Of a stretch of DNA of 64,000 nt, positions 48,603 through 60,506 are shown in pieces. Where the stretch lies: the NCBI GenBank assembly GCA_934045905.1, contig OW203768.1, forward strand, positions 6,786,316-6,850,315, given 5' to 3'. The number at the start of each line of letters is the position of its first letter. Within the stretch, counting starts at the first letter, position 1. The position numbers and the translations under genes are program-made. This DNA is from Leuctra nigra. Lineage: Eukaryota > Arthropoda > Insecta > Plecoptera > Leuctridae. The notes below the pieces were generated by a model. That model worked only from the letters and a program-made list of their open reading frames with translations. It had not been told where the DNA came from and did not search any database.

Positions 48603-48799
48603 TTAGACTGTTCCGTGGATCCCGTGCAAGACCCTGATGTGTCTGCGGCGACTTGGCCTGCTCTTCATCCTGCCCGGACAATACAGACACTCGAGCTCGG
48701 ACACTATGGCGCACTCGTGTCTGATGTGGCTGTGTAGACTGTTATGATGCGAGTAGCGCCGGAAACAAGCCCCGCATATGTAGGGCTGACGCCGATTGC
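48603..48799 (-). CDS. lola: lola terminal exon of the duplicated group, divergent copy
   Basis: The acceptor catgtttcag precedes 48799. The frame NRRQPYICGACFRRYSHHNS..HSHIRHEC continues with AIVSELECLYCPGRMKSRPS and RRRHIRVLHGIHGTV to TAA at 48605-48603: 64 residues, uninterrupted. The usual CGKE linker is CAIV here, and the second finger has diverged, but all eight zinc ligands remain. There is no ATG in the exon, as expected for a spliced terminal exon. Confidence 0.8.
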
Positions 48800-49381
48800 C
48801 TGAAACATGGGGAGAAGAGTGAGTGACGGTCAGCCATCGGGAGCCAAGGTTCAGACGCGTGCTCCGACCATGAAGGAAAGTCGGCTTCTGATAGGTTAGT
48901 GGGATAACGCCAGAGGCATAAGATTGGGTTGATCATTGATTGTAGCACAAACTGGTGAGGAGGTACTTCTAATCAGGAATTAATTCACTTACACAAATGT
49001 CAACATTGTTTAAACTCAGCTTAGTCGTACGGTGCACACACTTTCACACAATAGTATCGTTAAAACTACCAACTCGATTAATATAAAAAGACTGAGGTGC
49101 TGACCAAATACTTTTACACGAAACATCGAGTGTATATACTTATTTAATTTTTACATTTGGCATTTTATGGTAAAGGTAGAAATAACAAGATGTACACTTA
49201 TGAGGAAACGGAAAGAACGCGGATTTTATGTAGCGTTTTCTTTTTAGAGATTTAATACACGTTAATAAAATGTTAGAAAATCAAGCGAATGCGAACAAAC
49301 TAATCTCACTGAACTAAAATACATCACATTATCACCCAAATCGTACCGATTATCAAAATTCCAGTTTTAGGACGAGCCAGG

Positions 49382-49504
49382 GGCCTTATTCTAGAACTTT
49401 TACATTCCCAATTCCACTGGAATACTATTTCATGCAATGTTAATCCTTATGGCCGTGACCGGATTCCATCAAATGGAATTGGTTAAACGTTCTAGAATAT
49501 GCCT
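49382..49504. mobile_element. Small MITE-like inverted repeat
   Basis: The ends ggccttattctagaac and gttctagaatatgcctcc are imperfect inverted copies. Interior tccattccac/ggaatt motifs also pair. Non-coding. Confidence 0.45.
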
Positions 49505-49726
49505 CCAGACCATGTAAAATACTCCAATTTGTGGCATATTTAGAGAAGTAGCATTTTAAGTACATATTTATTTAATATTCAATGGTATAGTAGTTCACAT
49601 GCGCTAGATTTTACCATAATTTTCTCATTCGTAGAAAATACAATCAAATCTAGTTTTCATGTTCACCGAGCTTCCCGTTCCCTCTCAAATTTATGATGTA
49701 AATTTAAAAATAATCCATTTTATTTG

Positions 49727-49938
49727 TCACTTTTCTCTGTACAAGGTCAGTGCCATCTGTCCATGTTTGATCTTGATATGCTGGTACAAGTTCGAGCGAA
49801 CTTTGGTCCTCTGCGGGCAACATGGACACTGCTGCAGAGGCGCTTTGCCGCACTCGTGTCTGATGTGGCTGTGTAGACTCCTCTTCTGCGTGTAGCGCCG
49901 GAAACAAGCCCCGCATATGTAGGGCTGTCGCTGATTGC
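49727..49938 (-). CDS. lola: lola terminal exon of the duplicated group: CCHC + C2H2
   Basis: The acceptor cccgtgtttcag precedes 49938. The leader and first finger are the same as in 47372-47586. The second half differs: CGKAPLQQCPCCPQRTKVRS then NLYQHIKIKHGQMALTLYREK. 69 residues. One tandem partial copy with its own acceptor lies directly upstream (first base 50095), again 157 bp away. The shared first finger with a different second finger suggests a shuffled or diverged paralogue. Confidence 0.87.
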
Positions 49939-50095
49939 CTGAAACACGGGGGAGAAGAGTGAGTGACAGTCCGACAATACGGACACTCGAGCTCTGCTTC
50001 TTTGCCGCACTCGTGTCTGATGTGGCTGTGTAGACTCCTCTTCTGCGTGTAGCGCCGGAAACAAGCCCCGCATATGTAGGGCTGACGCTGATTGC
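49939..50095 (-). repeat. Tandem partial copy of the lola exon (157 bp)
   Basis: A single extra copy of acceptor + CCHC finger + start of second finger, like those at 47587-48128, ending in intron-derived sequence. Not a complete exon. Confidence 0.8.
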
Positions 50096-50410
50096 CTGAA
50101 ACATGGGGAGAAGAGTGAGCGGCAGTCGGCCATCGGGAGCCGTGGTTCAAACGCGTGCTCCGACTATGAAGGAAAGTCGGCTTCTGATAGGTTAGTCGGA
50201 TAACGCCAGAGGTATATGATTGGTTTTATTATTGATTGTGGCACAAACTGGCGAGGAGGTACTTCTAATCAGGAATTAATTCACTTACACAAATGTCAAC
50301 ATTGTTTGAACTCAGCTAAGTCGTACGGCGCACACACTTTCACACAATAGTATCGTTAAAACTACTAACTCAATTAATATAAAAAGGCTGAGGAGCTCGC
50401 GGCTGATGAG

Positions 50411-51059
50411 ATGCTCTGGCAGGGCGAGACATATGTCCCGGATGCGCTGGCAGGGCGAGACATATGTCCCGGATACGCTGGCAGGGCGAGACATATGTCC
50501 CGGATGCGCTGGCAGGGCGAGACATATGTCCCGGATGCGCTGGCAGGGCGAGACATATGTCCCGGATGCGCTGGCAGGGCGAGACATATGTCCCGGATGC
50601 GCTGGCAGGGCGAGACATATGTCCCGGATGCGCTGGCAGGGCGAGACATATGTCCCGGATGCGCTGGCAGGGCGAGACATATGTCCCGGATGCGCTGGCA
50701 GGGCGAGACATATGTCCCGGATGCGCTGGCAGGGCGAGACATATGTCCCGGATGCGCTGGCAGGGCGAGACATATGTCTCGGATGCGCTGGCAGGGCGAG
50801 ACATATGTCCCGGATGCGCTGGCAGGGCGAGACATATGTCCCGGATGCGCTGGCAGGGCGAGACATATGTCCCGGGTGCGCTGGCAGGGCGAGACATATG
50901 TCCCGGATGCGCTGGCAGGGCGAGACATATGTCCCGGATGCGCTGGCAGGGCGAGACATATGTCTCGGATGCGCTGGCAGGGAGAGACATATGTCCCGAA
51001 TGCGCTGGCAGGGCGAGACATATGTCCCGGATGCGCTGGCAGGGCGAGACATATGTCCT
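50411..51059. repeat. 31-bp minisatellite, ~21 copies
   Basis: The unit gcgctggcagggcgagacat continues atgtcccggat, 31 bp, repeated with very few differences. Because 31 is not a multiple of 3 the array is open in several frames on both strands, which creates long artificial ORFs. It starts just upstream (on the lola strand) of the duplicated exon group. Confidence 0.95.
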
Positions 51060-52340
51060 AGATCCCTAAATAAAGCTTCTTATTAAGCGCATGTAAATTA
51101 AATAGATATCGGAACGAAAGTATTCAATAGTGAAATATTGCAATGTTAAAACTAGTCAACAGGAAGTGATCTGAAAAGAAAATAGCATTATCGATGGCGA
51201 GTACATGCTACATTTATTAATTATTATATCGCGTACCTGTCGAGCACAGTTGTAAGAAGAAAAACATCCGCAAATGACTAGCACTATAGCACATTGCCGA
51301 GCTGCTTCCATCCTTCAACGCATAGCAAATCAAAACGTCATGCATTATTTACAATGCATCAGTCTGCCATGTATTATTCAAGATTTCTACCACCTACTTG
51401 CATTTAAAATCCAATAGCAGCTGCCACCGCATGATTGCGATACCTACATGTCACTATCAAACACTGCATTTATGTCACTTATCGCGTAATAACACCACAC
51501 TCGCCTTGCAATTACAACGTATTATGTCTAGGAAGGTCGAATAACACTTCCAATCAAGAACACGGATACTTGTAAAACACTTTTATTCACTGCTTAGGAT
51601 TACACAGACCGTCCTCTATGCTAGTTCAAGTCCAACTGTCTCTCTACATGCCATCTCCTGTTTCGTCTACCTGCGTTATTGTTACAAATAATCACGGCTG
51701 GTCTGGCACGTGTCCGGTGTAGAAACTAACCCTTCCAACCAAAATGTGAAACTCTTTCATTCAAACTTGACGACAATCTAATCAGACACATAACATTTAT
51801 ACATTACATTTGATGTAGCCAAACGAGACACACTTCATGTAAGGATTTTATAAGCTACATCTTTTGGGAAGGGTAGGTTCCTAAATGTATACATTCTCAA
51901 TTACTGTCTCACGAAAAAAATGAACTAGAATCTACATAAAAGGGCACCATATTTCAGGATTTTAACAGCTTTATTGAAGTCAAAATTAAACTTTAAGTCA
52001 GGTGAGATATCTGCTTCTCAGTGTACTTTTTAAAACATGTAAATGACCTGTAGTGTAACATGTGTGAGCCTTTTTATGTACATTCCCGTGGGGTAAACAA
52101 CTCCGGTAATCTGGTACTCGGGCCTCGAAAATCCCAGATAATCTTGGATATCTCGGAAATCTTAAGAAATTTTGAAATTCTTTAAAATCTCGAATTTAAA
52201 GGTACACCAAATCTATAAGTCGTACATTCCCTGCGTTTATAGTTACATCAAAAAATCATAGGAACTATTGTACACTAAAGCTCCAAACATCCCTCCATAC
52301 AAAGTTAATTCGGTTCGACGCCTCTCATTTCATCTGCTGT
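51060..52340. other. lola intron sequence without recognised features
   Basis: AT-rich single-copy-looking DNA. I found no exon, RNA gene or element with clear ends. Confidence 0.4.
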
Positions 52341-52345
52341 ATCCT

Positions 52346-53351
52346 ACTAAACTTGTACACCTCCTCCGCTGCAGCGCCGTGTTTCTGCAGTATGTGTTTG
52401 TGCATGTTGGACAACAGCTTCATGCGCTGCGGACAATGCGGACACTGCAGCAGCGACAGCTTCCCGCACTGCAGACGCCGATCATTTCACACTAAACTTG
52501 TACACCTCCTCCGCTGCAGCGCCGTGTTTCTGCAGTATGTGTTTGTGCATGTTGGACAACAGCTTCATGCGCTGCGGACAATGCGGACACTGCAGCAGCG
52601 TCAGCTTCCCGCACTGCAGACGCCGATCATTTCACACTAAACTTGTACACCTCCTCCGCTGCAGCGCCGTGTTTCTGCAGTATGTGTTTGTGCATGTTGG
52701 ACAACAGCTTCATGCGCTGCGGACAGTGCGGACACTGCAGCAGCGTCAGCTTCCCGCACTGCAGACGCCGATCATTTCACACTAAACTTGTACACCTCCT
52801 CCGCTGCAGCGCCGTGTTTCTGCAGTATGTGTTTGTGCATGTTGGACAACAGCTTCATGCGCTGCGGACAGTGCGGACACTGCAGCAGCGTCAGCTTCCC
52901 GCACTGCAGACGCCGATCATTTCACACTAAACTTGTACACCTCCTCCGCTGCAGCGCCGTGTTTCTGCAGTATGTGTTTGTGCATGTTGGACAACAGCTT
53001 CATGCGCTGCGGACAGTGCGGACACTGCAGCAGCGACAGCTTCCCGCACTGCAGACGCCGATCATTTCACACTAAACTTGTACACCTCCTCCGCTGCAGC
53101 GCCGTGTTTCTGCAGTATGTGTTTGTGCATGTTGGACAACAGCTTCATGCGCTGCGGACAGTGCGGACACTGCAGCAGCGTCAGCTTCCCGCACTGCAGA
53201 CGCCGATCATTTCACACTAAACTTGTACACCTCCTCCGCTGCAGCGCCGTGTTTCTGCAGTATGTGTTTGTGCATGTTGGACAACAGCTTCATGCGCTGC
53301 GGACAGTGCGGACACTGCAGCAGCGTCAGCTTCCCGCACTGCAGACGCCGA
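52346..53351 (-). repeat. 145-bp tandem repeat of the 3' half of a lola exon, seven copies
   Basis: The unit spans the end of the CCHC finger, the entire C2H2 finger and the stop codon of the exon at 53207-53445, repeated at 145-bp spacing with one to three differences per copy. Only the copy nearest the acceptor belongs to a full exon; the other six lie after the stop, in the presumed 3' untranslated region. The plus-strand 95-99 residue ORFs here are antisense shadows. Confidence 0.92.
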
Positions 53352-53445
53352 TGACGATACAGACTCGTCATCTGTGAGTAGCTGCGTGCGCACGCGCGAC
53401 ATTTGTACACGCGTTTCAGAAGTCGCTCGTCGCTGTGATACAAAT
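53207..53445 (-). CDS. lola: lola terminal exon: CCHC + C2H2, followed by its own repeats
   Basis: The acceptor gtttccttccag precedes 53445. The leader LYHSDERLLKRV leads to YKCRACARSYSQMTSLYRHRRLQC and CPHCPQRMKLLSNMHKHILQKH, tail GAAAEEVYKFSVK, TGA at 53209-53207. 78 residues. The stop codon lies at the junction with the next 145-bp repeat copy, so the natural C-terminus may have been set by the repeat expansion. Confidence 0.87.
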
Positions 53446-55235
53446 CTGGAAGGAAACAAAACGCATGTGAGTGACAGCGCTCGGACGTTTTAGTAAATTG
53501 AGAGAGAAATATTGTTTTGTAGTGGGTGTAACTTTGATAGGATGTTCACATGATCATGCTATTGTATATTAGGAGCAATTTTTAATTCTTGCTTCGTGCT
53601 TTGTTAATTAGGCGCGGATTATTCAACAAAACCGCGCAAATCGATGAAATTTCCGATACGATTAAAGACCAAACACGTGAACCAATTGATCTCAAATATA
53701 GATTCATATTAGATAAAAGACAAAAGACAAACTTAGGGTTATCACTTGGCACATTTTTTTAATTAAATTTCATAAGGCACCCAGCTAGACAAGAAAATAT
53801 ACAATTATTCACCAAAAATCAATTAATTATTACTAATTAACAAAGCAAAATATTAAAAATTTACCAAGTGAAAACCATAAGTTTGTATTTTATCTAATGA
53901 TAATTAACATATTTCAAATCATTTCGTCAGCCCATTTTGTCTCCAATCGTATCCAAAAAAGTGGCTGCAAGACGCGGCAAAATCGCTCGCGCTTGCAGCA
54001 CCATAACACTAACAGATTTTTAAAAATTAACTAGTAGCACACATTTCAATAATGTTATACACTCAAGTAAAATTCAACCTCTGTTACCTACGACCACAAA
54101 ATGTTAAATCATTGTTAAATACGAAAATAATCGTATTTAGGAGGAGATTACAGAAAAGTATGCATTCAGTCTATTTTAATGGAGATTTCCAAGATGCGTA
54201 GGTATAAGTACATAACATTATTTTTCAGAGGTAAAACGTTTTTAACTTCAGCTCGTGAAATCATTGAAAATATTTTCGATGCGCCACAAAGTTTTCAGTA
54301 ATCACCAAACAGTTTGTAATCAAATACCTGTAAAATATATCGAGAATATTTCTAGAGCGGGGAGTAAAAGGGTTGAAATTAAATTCAACTCAATAAATCG
54401 TAAAATTTCATGGATTTTTATTCATATTGTTACAAGGATAACACGCACAAATGTAACTTCAGCATTGATGTTAAGGTATTATGATTTCTAAGCAATCTCA
54501 AATAGAGAAAACACAAATAATGTCAGCGATAGGATTTTACAAATGGTGACAGCGGCGGGATTTCACAAAAATTTAAAAATTTGCCTTGAATGGCTTAAGA
54601 TATTTTTTTTAAAAATTTGATATTTCTTGACCGACATCATAATTGTTATATCAGGCAGTAAGTACCAATGAAATGATCAAATATAGTGTGTAGCTTGCAA
54701 GTGCTTCCATGTTTTATGTCAATGTTTTATGAAGCACAAAAAGGCAGCCCCTACTTTTTTCCAAACCGCTTTACCAATTGTCTTTAAATTATCAAAGGTT
54801 ATAGATAAAGAGTCGATCTGTGTCTCTAGTGGCCCCAAAGTTTTATTTTTTGTTTAGTTATTTCAAGGCAGAGGTGCCAAATAGACTCTTATGTTGCCCA
54901 TGTTAGCACCTCCTCAAACCGAGAAAAACATGTTTTTAATTTTATTATTTTTTGCATCACTAGAGACACAGATTTACTCTTTATCTATGCTGTTAAGTTT
55001 TGAAGACAATCGGTCAAGCCGTTAAGAAAAAATAAGTATTTTTTAAGCCTTATTATGGTTTTTTGTGGTTTTCAATATTTGAATTAAAATAACTTACTTC
55101 ACAGCAGTATATGCAGCATGCAACACACGATTAAATGTCACAAATGTCACGTACAACCCAGAGCTAATGCATTTTCATGCATTTCTAGGATTTTTTTGCA
55201 TTCGAATCGAAAATTTCTGCGAGTATTATCGACTC
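53446..55235. other. lola intron sequence without recognised features
   Basis: AT-rich. Two near-repeats (gatctgtgtctctagtg at about 54813 and its inverse near 54960) suggest a decayed inverted-repeat element around 54780-55020. No exon. Confidence 0.4.
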
Positions 55236-55453
55236 TTAATTTATATTCAAGTAAATGTCCGGGTGAACCAGCGCAATGTGTTGATCCAAGTTGGACTTCC
55301 GCTTCATTTTCCTCGGGCAGTACGGACACTTATACTGGGCCTCTTTCCCACACTCGTACTTGACGTGTCTCTGTAGCGTCTTGTTCTGCGTGTAGCGTCG
55401 GTTGCATACGTTGCAGGAGAAGGGGCGGAGACTCGGGTAGATCCAGTGCAGAC
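55236..55453 (-). CDS. lola: lola terminal exon: CCHC + C2H2 finger pair
   Basis: The acceptor caatgtttcag precedes 55453. LHWIYPSLRP leads to FSCNVCNRRYTQNKTLQRHVKYEC and YKCPYCPRKMKRKSNLDQHIALVH, ending PDIYLNIN. 71 residues. A textbook example of the finger pair. Confidence 0.9.
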
Positions 55454-57187
55454 CTGAAACATTGCAACATTGAATACAACACATTCGCCTTATGGGATGA
55501 TGTCTACGTTACACAGATCAACCAGATTCCTTACAATGCACACAGTTTAAAGGAAATACATGAAGGTATCTGACTTGAACCTCTAAGTCAACCGGCTTAA
55601 TCTGCGTCAAATAATAATCAACCAACTAAACACACTATCTAACAAACGAATCTAACTAGTCAACTAACTAAACAGTAGACAGCTATAAAAGACAATTCAT
55701 ATAAACTGAAACTGTCATCCAAATAGGCACTAAGGGAAAAAAACAAAAGTTAGTGCAATCTGCCATTCTTATACATACTCTTTTTGTCCCTGGTTTGCAG
55801 ACAAGGAATTATTGCATTCCACTGCTAGGTTCCACGATTTCAAAGCATTTAACTTATTTTCGCGGTGAATTGTTCTCAGTCTGTGTTCCTAACCATAACG
55901 TCAGGAGCATTTGAATCTAATGTGAAGTAAGGCCGAGAAAGACTACATTTCGTTTTACACTAATATTATGTACTTAGGACACTGTAATTAGATTTGTATG
56001 GTGTGTTTAGTTATAATATATGCTAATCTACATTACAATTATTATACCTTCCATCACCTTCAATATTCACAAACACATCACTTATTGTGCGTTTTAAACA
56101 TTGATGACATGTCACATAGAAGTTGAACTCATTACAGTCTTTAAATGAGTTTAAATGAGTTTAAATGATCAATTTAAGTATTAATATCCTTTGATAGTCT
56201 GTTGTACTTTCAAATGCCTTTAAAAATATAAATTACAGTGTCCTAGGTACATAATATCATTGTAAAACGAATGTAGTATTTCACGGCCTAGCACAGTATA
56301 CGTGTCGAGACGTCAAACTGACTTAGTACATACGTCATTTGCCGTCCTCTCACCTCGTGATAGAACAACCACCGACAACATTCTGACGACAACCATTGTC
56401 GCCCAACGTGTATTCACAGAGCAGTACTTTTTGCAGACCAATTCGGGGTATTAGAAGTGAAAAGATACCAGGTTTAACAACTTATTATATCAAAATATTC
56501 ATAAATACAATAGGTAAGTATACTGGTTCAAGTGCAAGTATCTTTATTTTGTCATGGGTATAGGTACTTCATGATAAAAAAAATTGCGGTATGCATTGCA
56601 TACACATTGGTCATGAATATATAACCAAGGACCACTAAATTACAATATCTTAACATTACAAGAATTACAATAAGAAATGGCAAATGTTAAAGGTGTTAAT
56701 TTATTGATGCGTTAGATATGCTGCACATACCGGTGCTAGCTTATTAACGCGTTACACCGAGCGTTTTCCTAGTCTATCGCAAGAAAACAAGACTTGAGTG
56801 CCCTGATTGCTTCTAAGTGCTTATAAAACTTGACTCACACAAATCTTAGCGATAAAATTCATGATATTCGAATAAATGATACGGAAAATCTCAGTATTGA
56901 TGCCAAAAACACCAAAATGGAAGCATAACGTAAATATGGCTACAGAATAAAATAGTACAAACTAGAATTAACAGTTAGGGATGGTTTATTAATCGTTATA
57001 CTATAATAATAAATACCTACCGCTACTTCATAACTACAAAATACTATATATTGTACAAATAAATGTAATATAAATTGAAACTAACAAACACACATGATTT
57101 TATGTTCCTACACGCCTAAATGGATTTCTTGTGACGTGAAAGAGCTGCGTGCAACAAGTAACGTTTCTTACATTTCAAACAAATCAA
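55454..57187. other. lola intron sequence without recognised features
   Basis: The segments aagactacatttcgttttacac..atgtacttaggacactgtaatt (from 55935) and aattacagtgtcctaggtacat..gtaaaacgaatgtag (to 56277) are inverted copies, so 55935-56290 is probably a decayed MITE. A copy of the gcttattaacgcgttacacc repeat lies at 56740. No exon. Confidence 0.45.
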
Positions 57188-57690
57188 TTATTTCCCACAA
57201 TCATACTTAACATGACGAGTTAGGTCCCTTAGGCGTTTGAATTCCTTCTTACATAGCCCGCATTGCAGAACTTTACCGCACTCATGTTTAACATGACAGT
57301 TTAGGTCACCCATGTATTTGAACACAATCTTACATCGCTGACATTCAAGTACTTTACCGCACTCATGTTTCACATGTCTAGTCAGCGTCGTCGTGTGTTT
57401 GAACTCCTTTTTACATAGACCACATTGCAGAACTTTACCACACTCATGTTTAACATGGCGGCTTACATAACGCTTTCTGGAATATCTCTTATGGCAGTTA
57501 GGACATTGAAATGGTTTAGTTAAGTCCACAACCGCAGGCTCTTGATTGCAAACATTTGTCATATGTTTTCGAAATTCTATGTGATCTCTGAATTCAGTTG
57601 AGCACTCAGCACATTGGAAGACAACATGTGCAATATCTTCAACAGCAGCAGAAGTTGTGGCGACGGGAGGAAACTCGTCTTGCTTCGACA
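57188..57690 (-). CDS. lola: lola terminal exon with five CCHC fingers
   Basis: The acceptor attatgtttcag precedes 57690; 166 residues to TAA at 57190-57188, twice the usual length. Five fingers follow a short leader: CAECSTEFRDHIEFRKH..NVC, CPNCHKRYSRKRYVSRHVKHEC, CGLCKKEFKHTTTLTRHVKHEC, CQRCKIVFKYMGDLNCHVKHEC and CGLCKKEFKRLRDLTRHVKYDC. All use Cys as the last ligand and none is C2H2. The last four are clearly internal duplications with a GKVLQ linker. The array ends abruptly at CGK. Confidence 0.85.
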
Positions 57691-58476
57691 CTGAAACATA
57701 ATAAATTAGCCATTTAACTGAGCACATTATTTCATTCACATATTGTTATAATGTTTTTAAGTTACGAGGAAGAAAGTCCAACTTGAATGATTAGTAACAT
57801 AAAATTGTATAAGAGAGAAACAGATAAAGACAAATCCAAAGAAAGTGTCAAATGTGCAATGCAAACTCGTATACATGTTGTTCAATAAGAAGAGAGCTGC
57901 TACGAAAAAGTTCACTTCTAGGATGTATTTAAAAAGATTGTTATAAATTGCAAGCATATTATTTTGTTCCACATTTTATTTGAAGGTATACATTATGTTG
58001 CATATTGTTCTCAAGATAAATGTTATGTTAATGACAATGTTACAATATAATAAAACAATCTTAAATGCAGTTTGAAATGCTCAGATATACACGAAATAAT
58101 AAATTAACCAAGAGCTAGTGGTTCGCCAACTTACCAGCCGCTTACCAGCAAAAGAAATTCAATATTCCAATGAAGAATTAGTTTTAAAGCAAATTTCAAA
58201 ATGTCAATATTAATAGTTAAAATAACATGGAAAAGGTACAAGTTCATTTCTGGAATTCAAAATTTGCCATAGGGGTCTTCGGGGGGCAAACAAAGTCCCC
58301 TCCCCCCCTACCCCCAAAAATGCAATATACCAACAAGGTCCAACGAATTTAAAAAAAATATATAATCTTTTACAGTATTAATCTATGATGGAAAAACTGT
58401 ATGAATGTGAAATATCGTCTTGATCGGAGGATAAGTCAGACATTGCCATGACAATATAGAAAGAGAACAATACGAA
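57691..58476. other. lola intron sequence without recognised features
   Basis: AT-rich, with a short G/C-run stretch at 58270-58315 that resembles the poly-C part of the MITEs elsewhere. No exon. Confidence 0.4.
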
Positions 58477-58724
58477 TCACTTAGCAGGACAATGAAATCT
58501 TGTCAAATGTCTGACAACATGAGAGTTTCGTTTGAATCTAACTGGACATAGCGGACATTGAAACTGTGGCTCCTTGCCACACTCGTAGGTAACATGGCGG
58601 TTCAAGTTCTTCCTCTGTCGGTAGGTTTTACCGCAAGTCGGACAGTTGTGAGAGATGTTCGCTGCTGCGTTGCCAACTCCTCGAGTAGGGTGGCTGTTCT
58701 GAAGCCAGACGGGAGGAAGACATT
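58477..58724 (-). CDS. lola: lola terminal exon: CCHC + C2H2 finger pair
   Basis: The acceptor ctcctattttag precedes 58724. CLPPVWLQNSHPTRGVGNAA is the leader; the fingers are CPTCGKTYRQRKNLNRHVTYEC and CPLCPVRFKRNSHVVRHLTRFH, ending CPAK. 81 residues. Confidence 0.88.
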
Positions 58725-60186
58725 CTAAAATAGGAGAACACAAGATTTAAACAGTCATCATCAAGGATATGTACAAAATATATTCTTTGGTTTCTGTTAC
58801 ATTATGACATATTATTATTATTATTATTATTATTTATTTTTATTATAAAAATGTATTTAAAAACAACCAACAAAATAATAAATTAATATTTCGTTAATTT
58901 TATAAAAAAAATTACACTGAACTGAAAAAATTAAATGTATCACTTTCAACTATACGTAAGCCATTAAACAAATCAAACAATTAAATAATAAGAAAATGCC
59001 ACTACCTGCTACAACGGATGTTATTTGTTGGATTATAAGCTGGAATGATCACATAATATAGTCATAATTCATTATGACAACAGGATATTTGGTAAAAATA
59101 AATTTCAGGACTGATTCGCACTCAAGAAATATTTTGGATTTGATTCAATTCTATGTTATATTTGGATTTGTACATACACGTCACACATCTCTCGATTTTT
59201 GATTAGATTAGGTAATTCAGAACTTCACAACACTCACATTTTACAAATGACATACACTACTTCCGTTTCGCAACATTAATCACACGGGTATTGAAGTCGT
59301 AGAAAAGTTAAGTTTAATTTGAATGAAAAGCTAAATTATTAAGCTTGCAATCTAATAAGCAATCTTAGTTTCTACCATCACACAAGATTTAATCTATACA
59401 TGATTTCCACTCCATACAGTTATTTAAAGAAGGTATATTCCACATTTCATCAAATCTAGCTCAAAAACAGGCTGTGGGCTGTTCGGATCGTATTGTTGTT
59501 GATCATGGATGCAAGGGTGACTTTAGAGTCAAATTTGAGTCACGAAAAAGAATAGGATTCTCTTCACAAAATCGCCTAGTGACAAAACCTGGAATGTACC
59601 CAAAGTTAATCAAGCAGGCGGTTCAATTTTAATAATTGAGCGAGCGAAGCGAGCGTCTCCATTCAGCACTTTTGGAAACTTGCTCTGTATTTTTGTGTGT
59701 GTGTGTGTGTGTGTGTTTGTTTTTGTTTCCCGACGATGCTGGCCACATTTTTTTTCCAATCGAGCTGAAATTTTGCACACTTACTAATATCATTCTAACG
59801 CAGTCTGGGATTGTTTTTGAGAGCTGCCTTTTGATTGGTTCAATTAAAAACATATCTTCTGATTGGCCGAAAATCAAAATTTACAAATTTTCTGCCCAAT
59901 CGGTCAAGAATTTACATACTTATTGCTATTTTAAGTGTTAAGAATATCTGTCCAATGAGATTGATAGAAAAGTATCAAATTCATGGTATTGGCCTGTTTA
60001 ATGGTTCCAGAGTGTTTATGGAAAATTGCTAGGTAAATTGGTAATAATGTAGTAAGTTTTCTTTGATTGAAGTGATCGGGCTCGATTGGCGATGTCGCGC
60101 GTGTCGGTGCTCGCTCATCAACGCGTTACACTGAGCGTTTTCCTAGTTAATTACAATTTATTCCATTGTAATACACTAACTAATTA
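58725..60186. other. lola intron with repeats
   Basis: Contains a (tta)n run at 58810-58840 and a dispersed repeat from about 59636 (gagcgagcgaagcgagcgtctcc) through a (gt)n run at 59695-59716 to gtgctcgctcatcaacgcgttacactgagcgttttcctag at 60108-60146. Related sequence occurs at 63566-63720, 38490-38532 and 56730. No exon. Confidence 0.45.
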
Positions 60187-60506
60187 CTACTTATGACTGC
60201 GAGCGATGTGTTTCGCAAGATTTAACTTCATCACAAAAGTAAGTGGACATAAGTGACAATGGTAGGATTTCCGTCCACAATCACTATTGACGTGCACATT
60301 AAGATCTCTATTCCTCTTGAACGTAGCCTGACAAAGTGTACATTTAAACTCCGGCTTTGAGAAGTGGGCCTTATGACTGAGGGACATATGACGATTCAAG
60401 CTCGTCTTCTTGAGAAATTTCTTCGGACATTTCATGCATTTGTATTCCAGTGGAGGAGCTGGGGCAACTGGTTTCACTATTAGGTAGTAAGCCGGTTTGG
60501 TAACAC
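60187..60506 (-). CDS. lola: lola terminal exon with three fingers (C2H2, CCHC, C2H2)
   Basis: The acceptor catttttgtttcag precedes 60506; 105 residues to TAG at 60189-60187. The leader VTKPAYYLIVKPVAPAPPLE precedes CMKCPKKFLKKTSLNRHMSLSH, then CTLCQATFKRNRDLNVHVNSDC and CHLCPLTFVMKLNLAKHIARSH. The last two correspond to the standard pair; the first is an extra C2H2 finger. Confidence 0.87.

Noticed and set aside
50411..51059. CRISPR-like array
   Set aside because: Repeats are contiguous with no unique spacers, and the DNA is eukaryotic.
50312..51086. Several 200-246 residue ORFs on both strands
   Set aside because: They are produced by the 31-bp minisatellite, which is open in multiple frames; the peptides are simple repeats with no domain.
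52268..53377. Series of 95-99 residue plus-strand ORFs with cysteines
   Set aside because: Antisense shadows of the 145-bp repeated C2H2 finger; the minus-strand reading gives the real finger sequence.
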